The notes beneath the pieces were generated by a model, which made no database searches, had not been told where the DNA came from, and worked only from the letters and a program-made list of their open reading frames with translations. This document shows, one piece after another, positions 35,667 through 36,498 of a stretch of DNA of 36,498 nucleotides. Source of the DNA: Deltaproteobacteria bacterium (lineage in GTDB: Bacteria > Desulfobacterota > Desulfuromonadia > Geobacterales > Pseudopelobacteraceae); assembly GCA_016219145.1 (NCBI GenBank), contig JACRCG010000188.1:1-36498 (forward strand), read 5' to 3'. The position numbers and the translations under genes are program-made. The first letter of the stretch is position 1. Each line of letters begins with the position of its first letter.

Positions 35667-36245
35667 ATGACACATAAAGATATTGAAACTCTCTTTCTAC
35701 GGTTAGCCCGTCTAGTTCATGCTTCACAGGAAAAAGCAGGAACAGGAACAGCATGGGACTACTCCTTTCCCAATGGGGAGACACATCGCTATATTTTCCG
35801 CAATATCCGGTCGCATATAGAAATAGAAGACTGCGTGAGTAATCTCCTGATATGGATTTGGAACACAAAAGACTACCTGAAACTGCGCTTGGAAGCGAAG
35901 GTGCTTGATCCAAAACTTGTTGAACAATTCATAAACAATGATTCAAACCTTCTTGTCTGCCGAGACCTTGCCATCCAGTTAAAACACGGTAAAGCTGACT
36001 TAAGTCGGAGCGGCAAGTTCCCAAGACTTGGTGAAGTCAGTTTCTCTGCTCCGCAATCAGCAATTAGCACATTCACCTTTAAAGCATTTGAGGTGGATAT
36101 TGATATTGGCAACCCGAATGAAATTGAGTACAGAATTCCAATACTCGACAAAGATGGAAACGAGTTTGGAGAAGCCTTCGAACTCATCACATCATCGATA
36201 AGCGGACTTGAGAAACTTCGAGACGATATTGAGGGGATAAAATAA
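35667..36245 (+). CDS. Unknown protein encoded directly before an MmeI-like enzyme
   Basis: 192 aa from the ATG at 35667 (MTHKDIETLFLRLARLVH). The ORF track begins at a TTG (35592) that lies inside the dyad region, so the ATG is preferred; neither has a strong ribosome site. I do not recognise the family. The N-terminal half looks alpha-helical with aromatic residues (NLLIWIWNTKDYLKLRLEAK), and the C-terminal half looks beta-rich (STFTFKAFEVDIDIGNPNEI). There is no signal peptide, membrane helix or nuclease motif that I can see. Its stop codon is immediately followed by the ATG of the restriction-modification gene (TAAATG), so the two are translated as a unit. A role as an accessory or control protein is only an inference from that coupling. 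Confidence 0.65.
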   Translation: MTHKDIETLFLRLARLVHASQEKAGTGTAWDYSFPNGETHRYIFRNIRSHIEIEDCVSNLLIWIWNTKDYLKLRLEAKVLDPKLVEQFINNDSNLLVCRDLAIQLKHGKADLSRSGKFPRLGEVSFSAPQSAISTFTFKAFEVDIDIGNPNEIEYRIPILDKDGNEFGEAFELITSSISGLEKLRDDIEGIK

Positions 36246-36498
36246 ATGCCGCTTTCCTGGAATGAAATACGCGATCGAGCTTTTGCTTTTACCCGCGAGT
36301 GGGCGGACGAAATCTCGGAAGACGCGGAAGCCAAGAGCTTTTGGGACGGTTTCTTCAATGTCTTCGGCATCACCCGCCGCCGGGTGGCATCGTTTGAAGA
36401 GCCGGTCAAAAAGGGCGATGGCCACGGCGGCTTTATCGATCTGCTCTGGAAAGGGGTGCTGCTGGTTGAGCACAAGTCGCGCGGCAAGGATCTCGAAC
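36246..36498 (+). CDS. MmeI-like (type IIL) restriction-modification enzyme, N-terminus (partial)
   Basis: 84 codons are present; the gene runs off the right edge and is missing from the ORF track. The ATG at 36246 touches the preceding stop. The protein begins MPLSWNEIRDRAFAFTREWA, continues with AKSFWDGFFNVFGITRRRVASFE, and then shows the PD-(D/E)XK nuclease pattern: D in GGFIDLLWKG and EHK in VLLVEHKSRGKDLE. These blocks are those of the N-terminal endonuclease domain of single-chain enzymes that also hold an adenine methyltransferase and target-recognition domain. The full gene should be about 2.5-3 kb. It would cut unmodified incoming DNA. Confidence 0.85.
   Translation, partial: MPLSWNEIRDRAFAFTREWADEISEDAEAKSFWDGFFNVFGITRRRVASFEEPVKKGDGHGGFIDLLWKGVLLVEHKSRGKDLE

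Overview
The window looks like a chromosomal segment of a Geobacter-type bacterium (Desulfuromonadia/Geobacterales). The evidence is the density of multiheme c-type cytochromes (a tetraheme, a c7-like triheme and a seven-heme NapC/NirT protein closely resembling ImcH), the use of sigma-54 promoters and enhancer-binding regulators, and the very large fused CoA-dehydratase activase typical of anaerobes. No tRNA, rRNA, CRISPR array or insertion sequence was seen.

Layout. (1) 1-4336: respiratory electron transfer. A leftward operon encodes a tetraheme cytochrome, a Tat-exported four-cluster ferredoxin subunit and an NrfD-like membrane subunit cut by the window edge. Divergent from it are a triheme c7-type cytochrome and an ImcH-like quinol-oxidising cytochrome. 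(2) 4361-9831: housekeeping and signalling, with trxB coupled to a small acidic protein, ilvA with an ACT domain, and a histidine kinase/NtrC-type response regulator pair. (3) 9945-10661: a YefM/YoeB toxin-antitoxin operon. (4) 10682-18699: glutamate metabolism, gltBD behind a good sigma-54 promoter and a divergent gdhA with a structured leader. (5) 18728-27381: a leftward gene row livG-livF-livK-livH-livM-scoA-scoB-thiolase-bdhA. (6) 27651-34156: a PAS/sigma-54 activator, a family 2 glycosyltransferase and a 1416-aa fused activase. (7) 34319-36498: an accessory/defence-like end with HigBA, a truncated XRE protein, an unknown protein and the start of an MmeI-like restriction-modification enzyme.

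The most interesting proposal is region 5 with its control region. The genes could convert 3-hydroxybutyrate to acetoacetate (BdhA), acetoacetate to acetoacetyl-CoA (ScoAB) and then to two acetyl-CoA (thiolase), and a LIV-type ABC importer precedes them. Upstream of livG is a near-consensus sigma-54 promoter (TGGCACTGGAATTGCT, minus strand, 27366-27381). Further upstream, directly behind the stop codon of the PAS/sigma-54 activator gene, lie three copies of one dyad, TATTCCA-N6-TGGAATA (27489, 27606, 27626). I infer a self-contained regulated module for uptake and oxidation of a ketone-body-like or short-chain acid substrate. The substrate and the regulator-site pairing are inferred, not shown.

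Several intergenic gaps inside the operons hold palindromic, word-like repeats (12185-12257, 20784-20906, 22287-22457, 24373-24434). The one between livK and livH forms two hairpins with compensatory base changes, and its last bases supply the livK stop codon.
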